Source of the DNA: Pseudomonadota bacterium
GTDB taxonomy: Bacteria; Pseudomonadota; Gammaproteobacteria; Xanthomonadales; Ahniellaceae
Reading direction: 5' to 3'
Length of the DNA stretch: 64,000 nucleotides
NCBI GenBank assembly: GCA_022843465.1
Contig: JALHNO010000003.1
Coordinates: 62,001-126,000 of the forward strand
A program made the translations under genes and the position numbers. Positions 53,367 to 64,000 of the stretch are shown piece by piece. How positions within the stretch are numbered: position 1 is the first letter of the stretch; the number at the start of each line of letters is the position of its first letter. A model generated the notes under the pieces. That model was not told the DNA's origin. It made no database searches and worked only from the letters and a program-made list of their open reading frames with translations.

Positions 53367-55120
53367 GCTGCCTCCCGCCGGAGTCTCGGGCACGTGGTCG
53401 CCCGACTCGCCGGGTCCGGTGCAGCGTCGAGGTAGCGCCGACGCTTCTTCAGAGTCACGCGATCGAGATCAACCCAGATCAGGCCGTCGACCGAATTGCT
53501 GAAGTCGGGATCGACACCGAAGGCGATAAAGCGTGCGCCGCCCGGTTCGCAGAGCTCGGTGTACTGGCGGTACAGGGTTGGAATTCGCGCGCCGAGCGCC
53601 GCCAGATTGTCTCGCAGCAGTGCAAGGCTGCGCTCGGCATCCAGCGTGCCGAATTGTGGTTCCGGACCGCTGTAGCGAAACGGATGATGCGCCATCGCCA
53701 GTGCCGACGAGGCCCCGAAGTAGCGGCTGTAGTAGGCAACCAGCAGATCGCGCGCCTGCGCCGGCAGGGTGGCGCTGATCGAGACTGGACCATAGAGGTG
53801 GCGCACGTGCGGATGTGCGCGCAGCCAGGCGCCAATACCCATCCAGAGATAGTCGAGGCTGCGGCTGCCCCAATACCTGGGCTGCACAAAGCTGCGGCCC
53901 AGTTCCATGGACTGGCTCAAACGGCTGATCAGCTCCGGCGTGAACTCGAACAAGGTGGCGCAGTAGAGGCCCTTGAGCCCGAGTTTGTCGATTACCTCAC
54001 GGCAGTCGGCAATGCGATAGGCTCCGGCGACCTCGAGTTCTGCCTTGTCCCAGACGACCAGCTGCTGATAGTGCGCATCGAAGGCGTCCTGATCGAGTCG
54101 AAGACCGGTGCCTTCGCCGACGCTGCGAAAAGTGAACTCGCGTAGCCGGGCTATTTCCTGCATCAGGGCACTGTCGCTGCGTAGGCGTCCGCACAGAATC
54201 TGCTTGCCGTCTCCGGTCTCGCCGAGTTGTTGCAGCTGTGCAATGTCCATCAGCAGGGCACGCAGCCTGGGTGCGTGCGCAACGGGTGGCGCGATGTCGG
54301 CGTAGGGTCGGAGTCCGCGCGCGCTGGCGTACAGCGCGTTGCGCAAGTGCGCCACCAGATCGGCGCGCCGCGGATGTGCGGCTTTCAGCTGAGAGATTGG
54401 CGGAAGTTGACTCAGACGTATGCCGATGCGACGCGGCAGCGCACTGCTCAGCTCGCGCGCAAGCAGCGCCGCACCGAGCGGTCGATAAAGGGCAGACAGC
54501 CCGTAGAACAATGCCGAATTGCGCGCACTCAGATGCGCCAGCACCAGGATCGCCGAGCTGCGTTCGGCGAGTGATACGAAGCCCTTCTGCCAACGTCCAT
54601 CGCGAATTCCACGCGGGCCAAGGCGCGAAACTTCACCGGCCGGAAATACGATCGCTGCCTGGCCGGCACGCAGGGCCGCGCCGATCAGCTGCAGGCTGGA
54701 GACAGTGGGTGCTCCGCCCAGTATCCGGACCGGTAGCAGCAGCGGTCCGAGACCACTGACATCGGACAGGAGCTCGTTGGCGACGATGCGCACATCGCGG
54801 CGGATGTCGCCGACACATTTGAGCAGGGCGAGCGCATCCAGACCACCGAGCGGATGGTTGGCGACGATCAGGCAGGGGCCCGACTCGGGAATATGTTCGC
54901 GTTCGACATCGTCGACCAGGTAGCGACAGTCGCGATCACGGAGTACCGCGTCGACGAAGGCCAGCCCTTCAAGGTGCGCATGTTGACCGGCGATCCGTTC
55001 CAGTACATCGAAGCGATTGAATCGGGCCAGCGAGTGCAACAGCGGTCGCGTGATCATGGCCTTGCGGCCCTCGAACCACTGCGGGAAACGGCGTTCCAGT
55101 CCGGCCTGGATATTGAGCAT
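53363..55120 (-). CDS. OlsF-like fused acyltransferase (PlsC domain plus GNAT-like domain)
   Basis: A 585-residue two-domain protein. The N-terminal half has the glycerolipid acyltransferase motifs CLIVANHPLGGLDAL (catalytic NHPxxxxD, about 85-95) and VFPAGEVSRLGPRG. The C-terminal half (about 310-560) has LCGRLRSDSALMQEIARLREFTFR, YRIADCREVIDKLGLKGLYC and FELGR-like SMELGRSFV, as in OlsB-type N-acyltransferases. The same order occurs in the ornithine-lipid synthase OlsF. Ornithine or another amino-lipid as product is inferred. A GTG three codons upstream is an alternative start. Confidence 0.8.
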   Translation of the reverse strand: MLNIQAGLERRFPQWFEGRKAMITRPLLHSLARFNRFDVLERIAGQHAHLEGLAFVDAVLRDRDCRYLVDDVEREHIPESGPCLIVANHPLGGLDALALLKCVGDIRRDVRIVANELLSDVSGLGPLLLPVRILGGAPTVSSLQLIGAALRAGQAAIVFPAGEVSRLGPRGIRDGRWQKGFVSLAERSSAILVLAHLSARNSALFYGLSALYRPLGAALLARELSSALPRRIGIRLSQLPPISQLKAAHPRRADLVAHLRNALYASARGLRPYADIAPPVAHAPRLRALLMDIAQLQQLGETGDGKQILCGRLRSDSALMQEIARLREFTFRSVGEGTGLRLDQDAFDAHYQQLVVWDKAELEVAGAYRIADCREVIDKLGLKGLYCATLFEFTPELISRLSQSMELGRSFVQPRYWGSRSLDYLWMGIGAWLRAHPHVRHLYGPVSISATLPAQARDLLVAYYSRYFGASSALAMAHHPFRYSGPEPQFGTLDAERSLALLRDNLAALGARIPTLYRQYTELCEPGGARFIAFGVDPDFSNSVDGLIWVDLDRVTLKKRRRYLDAAPDPASRATTCPRLRREAA

Positions 55121-55254
55121 GGCGATCACCCGAGCTTGGTCTCGGGATCGACAATCTAGTGCCGGGTCGCGTCAACTCTGTGGCGTTTGTGCTGCACTCG
55201 CGTGTCAGTGCGCGACGCTCATCCGTTCCGCCAGCACATTCGCGCCAGCAACAA

Positions 55255-57489
55255 TCAGACCCGCTCGATGCCCTCGACCTTGGTATAGCCGCGCGGCAGC
55301 AATTGGCCGCGACTGGCACGGGCGCCACCGACCTCAACCAGGTCGGACCACTTGCGACTGAGCTTGCGGCCATTGCTCCAGATCACGACTTCGCCGCCTT
55401 CGGGTACCACCGCTACGCCGGCGACCTGCTCGGTGCCGAGTTTGGACTTGGGAATCTCGATCAGCTTGTTGCCCTTGCCGCCCTTGTCGAGCTCGGGCAA
55501 TTCAGCCACCGAGAACATCAGGATATGACCGGCCGTGGTGACGACCACGACGCGATCGCGTGAGGAATCGCCGACCAGGGCAGGCGCCAGCACGCGCGCG
55601 CCCTCGCTGAGCGCGACGATTGCCTTGCCGGATTTCTGTCGCGAGACCAGGGACTCGAAACGGATCACGAATCCGTAGCCGTGGTGGCTGGCGATCACCA
55701 GCTTGCTGTCGTTGTCGGCTGCGACCAGGGCATCAAAACGGGCACCAGCCGCTGGCGAGAAGCGCCCGGTCAGCGGCTCACCATTGCCACGCGCCGACGG
55801 CAGCGTATGCGCGCCGGTGGTGTAGGCGCGGCCTTCGGAGTCGAAAAAGGCAACCTGATGCGTACTGCGGCCGCGGCAGGATGCCAGCAGGCTGTCGCCA
55901 TCGCGATAGCTCAGGCTGGCGGCGTCGATCTCGTGACCCTTGGCGGAACGCACCCAACCCTTGTTGCTGAGTACGATGGTGACCGGCTCGGAGGTGATCA
56001 GCTCGGATTCCGCCAGTGCCTGGGCAACACCGCGCGCGATCAGCGGTGAGCGACGCTTGTCGCCATAGGCATCGGCATCCTTGCGGATCTCGTCCTTGAT
56101 CAGGGTGCGCAGGCGCGACTCCGACTTCAGTGTGCCAGTGAGCTTTGCGCGCTCTTCTTCAAGCTCATCCATCTCGCCGCGGATCTTCATTTCCTCGAGG
56201 CGGGCGAGTTGCTTGAGCTTCGTGTCGAGTATGTAATCGGCTTGCGTCTCGGACAGTCTGAAACGCGCAATCAGACGATCTCGCGGCTCGTCCTCGGTGC
56301 GGATGATCCGGATGACCTCATCGAGGTTGAGGTAGGCGATGCGCAGACCTTCGAGCAGGTGCAGCCGCTTCTCGACCTTGTCCAGGCGATGCTGCAGGCG
56401 GCGCTTGACGGTATTGATGCGGAAGGCGAGCCATTCGGCGAGGATGGCCTTCAGGTTTTTCAGCTGCGGTCGGCCATCCAGGCCGATCACATTGAGGTTG
56501 ACGCGGAAACTCTTCTCCAGATCGGTAGTGGCAAACAGATGCCCCATCAGTTCCTCGGCATCGACACGGCTGCTGCGTGGCACGATGACCAGACGGATCG
56601 GATTGCGGTGGTCGGATTCATCGCGCAGATCTTCGACCAGGGGCAGCTTCTTCGCGCGCATCTGGCCGGCGATCTGCTCGAGAATTTTCGCTGGTGACAC
56701 CTGATGCGGCAGGGCGGTGATGACGATATTGTTGTCTTCGCGGGTGTACACGGCGCGCGAACGGACGCCGCCATTGCCGGTTTCGTAGATCTTCAGAAGA
56801 TCCTCGCGCGGTGTGATGATCTCCGCCTCGGTCGGATAGTCGGGACCCTTGATGTGCTCGCAGAGATCGCGCACGGAACACTCGGGTTCCTCGATCAGGC
56901 GGATACAGGCGGCCGCCACTTCGCGAAGATTGTGCGGCGGAATATCGGTGGCCATGCCGACCGCGATGCCGGTGGTGCCATTGAGCAGGATCTGCGGCAG
57001 CCGCGCCGGCAGCCAGTTCGGCTCCTGCAAGGTGCCGTCGAAGTTGGCGCTCCATTCCACCGTGCCCTGATCGATTTCATCGAGCAGAAGCCCGGCGACC
57101 TTGGTCAACTTCGACTCGGTATAACGCATCGCGGCGAAGCTCTTCGGATCGTCCGGCGATCCGAAGTTGCCCTGACCCTCGACCAGTGGGTAGCGATACG
57201 AAAACGGCTGCGCCATCAGCACCATGGCCTCGTAGGCGGCCGAGTCGCCATGCGGATGGAACTTGCCGATCACATCGCCAATCGTGCGCGCGGACTTCTT
57301 CGGCTTGGCGCCGGCATCCAGGCCGAGTTCGCTCATCGCATAGATGATGCGGCGTTGGACCGGTTTGAGGCCATCACCAACGAAGGGCAGGGCGCGATCC
57401 AGTACGACATACATCGAGTAGTCGAGATAGGCGCGCTCGGCGTAATCCTTGAGTTCCTGCTGTTCAAAATTGCTGTTTGGCGTGGTCAT
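55255..57489 (-). CDS. parC: DNA topoisomerase IV subunit A
   Basis: Decatenates chromosomes. It has 744 residues: the start [40 protein letters not shown], and the quinolone-determining region [15 protein letters not shown], which keeps the Ser and Glu found in sensitive E. coli ParC. The catalytic Tyr is in [13 protein letters not shown] long coiled-coil region and a C-terminal beta-pinwheel follow; the latter is shorter than in GyrA and lacks a clear GyrA box, which together with length favours ParC. parE lies 5 kb away. Confidence 0.96.
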   Translation of the reverse strand: MTTPNSNFEQQELKDYAERAYLDYSMYVVLDRALPFVGDGLKPVQRRIIYAMSELGLDAGAKPKKSARTIGDVIGKFHPHGDSAAYEAMVLMAQPFSYRYPLVEGQGNFGSPDDPKSFAAMRYTESKLTKVAGLLLDEIDQGTVEWSANFDGTLQEPNWLPARLPQILLNGTTGIAVGMATDIPPHNLREVAAACIRLIEEPECSVRDLCEHIKGPDYPTEAEIITPREDLLKIYETGNGGVRSRAVYTREDNNIVITALPHQVSPAKILEQIAGQMRAKKLPLVEDLRDESDHRNPIRLVIVPRSSRVDAEELMGHLFATTDLEKSFRVNLNVIGLDGRPQLKNLKAILAEWLAFRINTVKRRLQHRLDKVEKRLHLLEGLRIAYLNLDEVIRIIRTEDEPRDRLIARFRLSETQADYILDTKLKQLARLEEMKIRGEMDELEEERAKLTGTLKSESRLRTLIKDEIRKDADAYGDKRRSPLIARGVAQALAESELITSEPVTIVLSNKGWVRSAKGHEIDAASLSYRDGDSLLASCRGRSTHQVAFFDSEGRAYTTGAHTLPSARGNGEPLTGRFSPAAGARFDALVAADNDSKLVIASHHGYGFVIRFESLVSRQKSGKAIVALSEGARVLAPALVGDSSRDRVVVVTTAGHILMFSVAELPELDKGGKGNKLIEIPKSKLGTEQVAGVAVVPEGGEVVIWSNGRKLSRKWSDLVEVGGARASRGQLLPRGYTKVEGIERV

Positions 57490-57529
57490 TGGTCAACGGC
57501 TGGGCGAATGCGACCGGCGATTGTACTAG

Positions 57530-57551
57530 CCCGCCTGGGTTGCTGGGCGGG
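57530..57551. other. Short inverted repeat upstream of parC
   Basis: CCCGCC (57530-57535) and GGCGGG (57546-57551) flank a 10-base spacer, 40 bp upstream of the parC start and about 140 bp upstream of the divergent transporter. It has no T-run, so it is not an intrinsic terminator. It could be an operator, or chance in GC-rich DNA. Confidence 0.3.
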
Positions 57552-57692
57552 TAAAGAATGGCAATGTCTTACGGTGGGATCGTCCATCGCGCACTGGTGG
57601 AATTCTGACCAGCGGGAGATCGCCCGTGACTTGCGGCGCGTTTGCAGCACCGGCCGAGCCGCTAAGCTGTCCTGTCCCGCCAGGCGCCGCCC

Positions 57693-58967
57693 GTGAACAG
57701 CAAGCCCTTCCCCCCGGCCAATACCCATCTGTCGCATCCGGTCGCCCTGGCGGCACTGTTGGCGGGCCTGTCGATGTTCGGTCCGTTCACGATCGATGCG
57801 TTTTTTCCTGCCTTCCATGCCATCGCCGAGGATCTGGATGCCTCGCCGTGGCTGATGCAGCAGACTATTTCTCTGTATCTGCTTGGCTATTCGGTGATGG
57901 CACTGGTGCATGGTCCGCTGTCGGATGCCTATGGGCGTCGGCGGATCATCCTGGGTGGCGTGGTCGCCTACACCTTGAGTTCGGTGGGCTGCGCCCTGTC
58001 AGGCAATATCGAAACACTGCTGGTGTTCCGCTTTCTGCAGGGCTGCGCCACCGGCGCCGGGATGATCGTCGGTCGTGCGCTTGTGCGCGATCTGTACCAG
58101 GGGCCCGAGGCGCAGCGGGTGATGGCGATGATCTCGATGTTCTTCGGCATCGCCCCGGCGATCGCGCCGGTGATTGGCGCGATGATCTTTTCGGTTGCCA
58201 ACTGGCAGGCGGTGTTCCTGTTTCTGGTCGGTTACGGACTGGTGCTCTGGCTGCTGTGTCTGCGCCTGTTGCCCGAGACCCATCCGCCTTCGGCGCGCAC
58301 GCAGTTCCGCCCGCTGCCACTGATTCGGGTCTACGTCGGCATCCTGCGCGACTGGCGCTTCCTGCTGCTGGTGACGGCGTCGAGCGCGGGGTTCGGTGGG
58401 CAGTTTCTGTACATCAGTTCGGCGCCTAGCTATGTCGAGCGCTTTCTCGGTCTCGGCAGCTTTGGCTATGCCTGGTTTTTCGTGCCGATGATTGCCGGTA
58501 TGACCCTGGGCGCGTTTGCTGCATCCCGTCTGGCGGCGCGGATTACGCCGGAAGCCTGCACCCAGCAAGGATTCGTGGTGATGGCGGTGGCGAGCCTGGG
58601 CAATCTGGCGTACAACTTCGCGATCGCAACGCCCGCAGTGCCCTGGGCAATCATTCCGAACTTCGTTTATGCCTTCGGCGTAGCGCTGACCTTTCCGCCG
58701 ATGAACCTGCTTATGCTCGATCGGCATCCACGCAACCGTGGTTCGGCTTCCAGCGTGCAGGCCTTCGGCAGTGGCCTGATCATGGCCCTGATCAGTGGCG
58801 TCGCCGCCGGCTTCGTGCTCGGCTCGGCCTTCAGCCTGGCCGTAGGTGCCAGTGTGCTGTTCCTGATCGGCGCGCTGGCCTGGTGGCTGTATCTGCGACA
58901 TACGCCGACCGTGTCGCATGCCGGTGCCGAGCCGGAGCGCCTCGATCCCGACGAAATGCCGCTTTGA
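57693..58967 (+). CDS. Bcr/CflA-family MFS drug exporter
   Basis: A 424-residue transporter with 12 helices. The first-half motif is GPLSDAYGRRRIILGG (MFS motif A), preceded by MQQTISLYLLGYSVMALVHG, and ARALVRDLYQG-type text (GRALVRDLY) marks the Bcr/CflA group of proton-driven exporters (bicyclomycin, chloramphenicol, sulfonamides in relatives). The start is a GTG at 57693; there is no ATG close by. Substrate unknown. It is divergent from parC. Confidence 0.85.
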   Translation: MNSKPFPPANTHLSHPVALAALLAGLSMFGPFTIDAFFPAFHAIAEDLDASPWLMQQTISLYLLGYSVMALVHGPLSDAYGRRRIILGGVVAYTLSSVGCALSGNIETLLVFRFLQGCATGAGMIVGRALVRDLYQGPEAQRVMAMISMFFGIAPAIAPVIGAMIFSVANWQAVFLFLVGYGLVLWLLCLRLLPETHPPSARTQFRPLPLIRVYVGILRDWRFLLLVTASSAGFGGQFLYISSAPSYVERFLGLGSFGYAWFFVPMIAGMTLGAFAASRLAARITPEACTQQGFVVMAVASLGNLAYNFAIATPAVPWAIIPNFVYAFGVALTFPPMNLLMLDRHPRNRGSASSVQAFGSGLIMALISGVAAGFVLGSAFSLAVGASVLFLIGALAWWLYLRHTPTVSHAGAEPERLDPDEMPL

Positions 58968-59042
58968 GCCGGATTTCCGCCGAAGATTGCCCGCTCCGGA
59001 GTCTGGCCTTACCCTTGTCGGCCCTTTGTTGAGGTTTTTGTG

Positions 59043-59531
59043 ATGATCGAGAAGAACAAGGTTGTTTCCTTCCACTACACCCTGGCTGACGACGGTGGCC
59101 AGACCATCGACAGCTCGCGCGTCGACGACCGCGAACCGTTGACCATGCTGCATGGCCATGGTGGCCTGATTCCCGGTGTCGAGCGTGCGCTCGATGGTCG
59201 TGTGGTCGGTGACCGCTTTACGGTGGTAGTAGCGCCGGAGGAAGGCTACGGCCTGCGCGACGAGTCACTGACCCAGCGGGTGCCGAAGAAATACTTTCGT
59301 GATGCCGAGCGTCTGCGTGCTGGCACGCTGGCCGTGATCCAGACCGGCCAGGGCCAGCAGCAACAGGTGATGGTGCAGAAGGTCGGCAGCAGCGTGGTCG
59401 ATATCGATGGCAATCATCCGCTGGCCGGCGTCACCCTGCATTTCGATATCGAGATCACCGAAGTCCGCGATGCCAGCGAGGAAGAAATCGCCCACGGCCA
59501 CGTGCACGGCCCGGGTGGCCATCACCACTGA
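59043..59531 (+). CDS. SlyD-like FKBP-type peptidyl-prolyl isomerase
   Basis: A 162-residue protein with VSFHYTLADDGGQTIDSS, the SlyD-type FKBP start, then MLHGHGGLIPGVERALDG and VVVAPEEGYGLRD, and an inserted IF domain (about 70-120). The C-terminal tail EEEIAHGHVHGPGGHHH is His-rich and could bind nickel or zinc, but it is much shorter and less Cys-rich than E. coli SlyD. The ATG at 59043 follows GAGG; a GTG one codon upstream is also possible. Confidence 0.92.
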   Translation: MIEKNKVVSFHYTLADDGGQTIDSSRVDDREPLTMLHGHGGLIPGVERALDGRVVGDRFTVVVAPEEGYGLRDESLTQRVPKKYFRDAERLRAGTLAVIQTGQGQQQQVMVQKVGSSVVDIDGNHPLAGVTLHFDIEITEVRDASEEEIAHGHVHGPGGHHH

Positions 59532-59601
59532 GTATTGAAATCTGATCCGCGGCACAGCCGGCTGCCTCCTCGGCGGCTCGCCGGGCGCTGATCCGATCCG
59601 C

Positions 59602-60897
59602 ATGCGATTCACTACGGAGCCATCATTGAGCGCCGAGCGCCCCACCGCAACGCAGTTTGATGTCGCCATTGTGGGTGCGGGCGTGATTGGTCTGAGCTGC
59701 GCCCTGCATCTGTTGCGGGCCGGCCGCAGTGTGGTCGTGCTCGAGCGCGATCGCGTCGGCGCCGGCGCTTCGCACGGCAATTGCGGCACGATCACGCCCT
59801 CGCACGCGCTGCCGCTGGCCCAGCCCGGCATGGTGCGCAAGGCGCTGCGCTGGATGCTGACCCGGGACGCGCCATTCCATGTGGCGCCGCGGCTCGACCC
59901 TGCGCTGCTGGCATGGCTGCTGCGCTTTGGTCGCAACTGCAACTGGAACCAGGTGCGCAGCGCCACGCGTGATCGCGCGGCCCTGCTCAAGCTGTCACGG
60001 CAGTTGCTCGAGGATCTGATCCACCAGGAGTCGATCGATTGCGCGTTCAGCGCATCGGGACTGCTCACGGTGTTCCGAGACGAGCGCGCCTTCGACGAAT
60101 CCCGCGTGCTGGAGTCCCTGCTGGCCGAAGTGGAGGTGCCGATCGAGGCACTCAGCGGCAGCGAGGTTCAGGCGCGCGAACCCGCGCTCAGGCCGGGCGT
60201 CGTCGCGGGACACTGGTATCCGACCGACGCCGTGCTGCGGCCCGATCACCTGGTCGCCGGCCTGGCCCGCATCGTGCGGGCGTTGGGTGGCGAGATTCGC
60301 GAACAGAGTCCGGTGGAATCCTTCCGCTTCGGGTCGGACGGCGCGCCGCGGGCCGTGGTCGCCGCACAGGCGGTCGTGGCGCGCGAGTTGCTGCTCTGTG
60401 GCGGTGCCTGGACGCCGCAGATTGCCCGCATGCTGGGCCTGCGGGTCCCGATGCAGCCGGGCAAGGGCTATTCGATCACCTATCCGGCACTGGCCGCGCC
60501 GCCGCGCACACCCTTGGTCCTGCGTGAACGCAGCGTCTGCGTGACTGCCTGGGGCAGCGGTTTTCGTCTGGGCAGTACGATGGAATTTTCAGGTTACAAC
60601 ACTCAGCTCAATCGTCTGCGCCTGGATGCCCTGGTGCGCGGTGCTGCCGAGTACCTGCAGCCTCCACTGGGCGGCGCGGTCCAGGAGGAGTGGTATGGCT
60701 GGCGGCCGATGATGGCGGATGATCTGCCGATCATCGGCGCATCATCGCGCCTGCCGCATCTCTGGTTTGCCGGCGGTCACGGCATGCTCGGTATGAGCAT
60801 GTCGGCGGCGACCGGCCAGTGCCTGACCGAATTGATGCTGGGTCGCACGCCATCGATTCCGACTGCGCCGTTTGCGCCCGGGCGTCTGGGTTTGTAG
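59602..60897 (+). CDS. FAD-dependent amino-acid oxidoreductase, DadA-like
   Basis: A 431-residue flavoenzyme with FDVAIVGAGVIGLSCALHLLRAG (GxGxxG at 25-30), VVVLERDRVGAGASHGNCG and the C-terminal DLPIIGASSRLPHLWFAGGHGMLGMSMSAATG, typical of the DAO/DadA family. D-amino-acid oxidation is likely but the residue specificity is unknown. It lies 48 bp upstream of an N-formylglutamate amidohydrolase gene and 70 bp downstream of the SlyD-like gene, so these may be one transcript. Confidence 0.85.
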   Translation: MRFTTEPSLSAERPTATQFDVAIVGAGVIGLSCALHLLRAGRSVVVLERDRVGAGASHGNCGTITPSHALPLAQPGMVRKALRWMLTRDAPFHVAPRLDPALLAWLLRFGRNCNWNQVRSATRDRAALLKLSRQLLEDLIHQESIDCAFSASGLLTVFRDERAFDESRVLESLLAEVEVPIEALSGSEVQAREPALRPGVVAGHWYPTDAVLRPDHLVAGLARIVRALGGEIREQSPVESFRFGSDGAPRAVVAAQAVVARELLLCGGAWTPQIARMLGLRVPMQPGKGYSITYPALAAPPRTPLVLRERSVCVTAWGSGFRLGSTMEFSGYNTQLNRLRLDALVRGAAEYLQPPLGGAVQEEWYGWRPMMADDLPIIGASSRLPHLWFAGGHGMLGMSMSAATGQCLTELMLGRTPSIPTAPFAPGRLGL

Positions 60898-60945
60898 GCC
60901 GGGGTCGATGCGCTGCACAGCGTCGTCGGCCGATACAATGGCAGC

Positions 60946-61737
60946 ATGGAAATTTTCAGTCTTCACCAGGGCAGCGCCGCGCTGCTGATCAGTCTTCCGC
61001 ACAATGGCGTGGAGATTCCGGTCTCGATCCGCTCAAGAATGACCGAGGCCGGCCGCCGGGTTGCCGATACCGACTGGCATGTCGATCAACTCTATGGCTT
61101 TGCGCGCGAACTCGGCGCCTCGATCCTGGTGCCCAACTACTCGCGCTACGTGATCGATCTCAATCGACCCCGCGATGGCGCCGCGCTGTATCCCGGACAA
61201 CGCGAGACCGGCCTGGTGCCGACGATCAGTTTTGCCGACGAAGCGCTGTATCTCGAAGGGGCCGAGCCCGACCATGCCGAGATTGCCGATCGCGTGCGCC
61301 ATTACTGGCAGCCCTACCACGACGCCCTGAGCGCCGAGATCGGGCGCCTGCACGCCCGCCACGGGCGTGTCGTGTTGTGGGAAGGGCATTCGATCCGCAG
61401 TCAGGTACCGATGCTGTTCGACGGCCGCTTGCCCGATCTGAATCTCGGGACGGCGAGCGGCGACAGTTGCGATGCCGATCTGCAGGCGCGGCTGGCGAAA
61501 TGCCTGCAATCACAGAGCCGCTATACGCATGCGGTCAATGGTCGCTTCAAGGGCGGCTACATCACCCGCCACTACGGCGCGCCAGCGCAGTCGATCAGTG
61601 CCGTGCAGATGGAGATCGCGCAGGCTGCCTACATGGATGAAGAGAGTTTCGAGTACCGGCCGGCGCTGGCGGCGCAGTTGCAGCCGCTGTTGCGTGACTT
61701 GTTGGCGCTGATCTTGACCCGGAGCGGACAGGAATAG
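60946..61737 (+). CDS. hutG: N-formylglutamate amidohydrolase
   Basis: A 263-residue zinc hydrolase that splits N-formylglutamate into formate and glutamate, the last step of one histidine-breakdown route. LLISLPHNGVEIP, TDWHVDQLYGFA, YVIDLNRPRDGAALYPGQ and VVLWEGHSIRSQVPMLFDGRLPDLNLGT are characteristic; zinc ligands are in DWHVD and the later His-rich loop (GYITRHYG). No other hut gene is in the window. The large nested repeat array starts 14 bp after the stop. Confidence 0.92.
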   Translation: MEIFSLHQGSAALLISLPHNGVEIPVSIRSRMTEAGRRVADTDWHVDQLYGFARELGASILVPNYSRYVIDLNRPRDGAALYPGQRETGLVPTISFADEALYLEGAEPDHAEIADRVRHYWQPYHDALSAEIGRLHARHGRVVLWEGHSIRSQVPMLFDGRLPDLNLGTASGDSCDADLQARLAKCLQSQSRYTHAVNGRFKGGYITRHYGAPAQSISAVQMEIAQAAYMDEESFEYRPALAAQLQPLLRDLLALILTRSGQE

Positions 61738-61750
61738 GTGTGCTGTAGGG

Positions 61751-62428
61751 CTCGCCATGGAGGGTCGCGCTCCTGCGCGGCCGCTTTGGCTTTCGGTGAA
61801 GATTCCGATAGCCCATTCACCTGGCCTGTAGACCGACCAAGCGCCGCGGGAGCAGCGCCCTCCAGCGTGACCGCTCGCAATGGAGGGTCGCGCTCCCGCG
61901 CGACCGCTTTGGCTATCGGTGAAAATTCCCATAGCCCCTTCGCCTGGCCCGTAGACCGACCAGGCGCCGCAGGAGCAGCGCCCTCCAACAGCCCATCAGG
62001 CGCCGCAGGAGCAGCGCCCTCCTACAGCCCATCAGGCGCCGCAGGAGCAGCGCCCTCCAGCGTGACCGCTCGCAATGGAGGGCCGCGCTCCTGCGCGACC
62101 GCTTTGGCTTTCGGTGAGGATTCCCATAGCCCGTTCGCCTGGCCCGTAGACCGACCAGGCGCCGCAGGAGCAGCGCCCTCCTACAGCCCATCAGGCGCCG
62201 CAGGAGCAGCGCCCTCCTACAGCCCATCAGGCGCCGCAGGAGCAGCGCCCTTCAGCGTGACCGCTCGCCATGGAGGGTCGCGCTCCTGCGCGGCCGCTTT
62301 GGCTTTCGGTGCGGATTCCCATAGCCCCTTCGCCTGGCCCGTAGACCGACCAGGCGCCGCAGAAGCAGCGCCCTCCAACAGCCCATCAGGCGCCGCGGGA
62401 CACGCGCTTCTGCGCGACCGCTCGGCAG
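61751..62428. repeat. Nested tandem array: 87-bp core plus variable runs of 36-bp units
   Basis: The core beginning CTCGC(C/A)ATGGAGGG starts at 61751, 61874, 62069 and 62264. The spacings are 123, 195 and 195 bp. These equal 87 bp of core plus one, three and three copies of a 36-bp unit, CAGGCGCCGCAGGAGCAGCG followed by CCCTCCTACAGCCCAT. The fourth block has one full and one broken 36-bp unit. The core has the hairpin GGTCGCGCTCCTGCGCGACC; the 36-bp unit has GGCGC-GCGCC arms. It fills the gap between hutG and the convergent parE. Confidence 0.95.
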
Positions 62429-62449
62429 TCGTGCTGATCCAGTCCAGGC

Positions 62450-64000
<1,551 letters not shown>

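Noticed and set aside
57530-57551. Intrinsic terminator upstream of parC
   Set aside because: The hairpin is not followed by a T-run on either strand and lies between divergent starts.

Overview
The window looks like part of the chromosome of a high-GC gammaproteobacterium of the Lysobacterales/Xanthomonadales (Rhodanobacteraceae-like). This rests on protein likeness and gene order only. The supporting signs are: the conserved run rpsB-tsf-pyrH-frr-uppS-cdsA-dxr-rseP-bamA-skp-lpxD-fabZ-lpxA-lpxB-rnhB facing away from map-glnD-dapD-(arsC-like)-dapE; a long LigA with an extra segment before its BRCT domain; and an exported protein ending in NGFE. No tRNA, rRNA, CRISPR array, phage gene or transposase was recognised.

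Layout. 1-3.3 kb: 5' end of prfC, then a UbiA-family (DPPR-synthase-like) prenyltransferase overlapping a large polytopic membrane protein. 3.3-6.1 kb: a Spy-like periplasmic protein divergent from a BaeSR two-component system. 6.1-8.6 kb: a secreted di-heme peroxidase and a secreted lipocalin-like protein. 8.8-13 kb: an RND efflux adaptor and pump. 13-19.1 kb: ligA-epmA, a REP cluster, glmM and a 2OG-Fe(II) dioxygenase. 19.2-34.9 kb: a long leftward run that makes lipid A, outer-membrane machinery, isoprenoid/undecaprenyl and CDP-DAG precursors, and translation factors; a DUF3667-like gene on the opposite strand splits lpxB from rnhB. 35.3-43.6 kb: map, a repeat array, a BON-domain protein, glnD, tspO, dapD, an ArsC-like gene and dapE. 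43.6-55.1 kb: an accessory stretch of small single-gene functions (lipoprotein, P-loop kinase, GrpB, two VOC proteins, DUF1203, serine hydrolase, MAPEG, NTF2-like, TonB-like lipoprotein), ending in a metallophosphoesterase overlapping a fused OlsF-like acyltransferase. 55.2-64 kb: parC, then a rightward group (Bcr/CflA transporter, SlyD-like isomerase, FAD oxidoreductase, N-formylglutamate amidohydrolase), a large repeat array, and parE running off the window.

The coding content is mostly housekeeping. The most unusual material is intergenic. Three tandem arrays of hairpin-forming repeats (98-bp period, 74-bp period, and a nested 123/195-bp array built from an 87-bp core plus 36-bp units) each fill the gap between two convergent genes, and each begins 0-32 bp after the stop codon of the rightward gene. 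The 98- and 74-bp units share about 69 bp in opposite orientation, so they belong to one family. Two other small palindromic families are also scattered in gaps. I saw no convincing new defence or biosynthetic system; these arrays are the best candidate for something undescribed.
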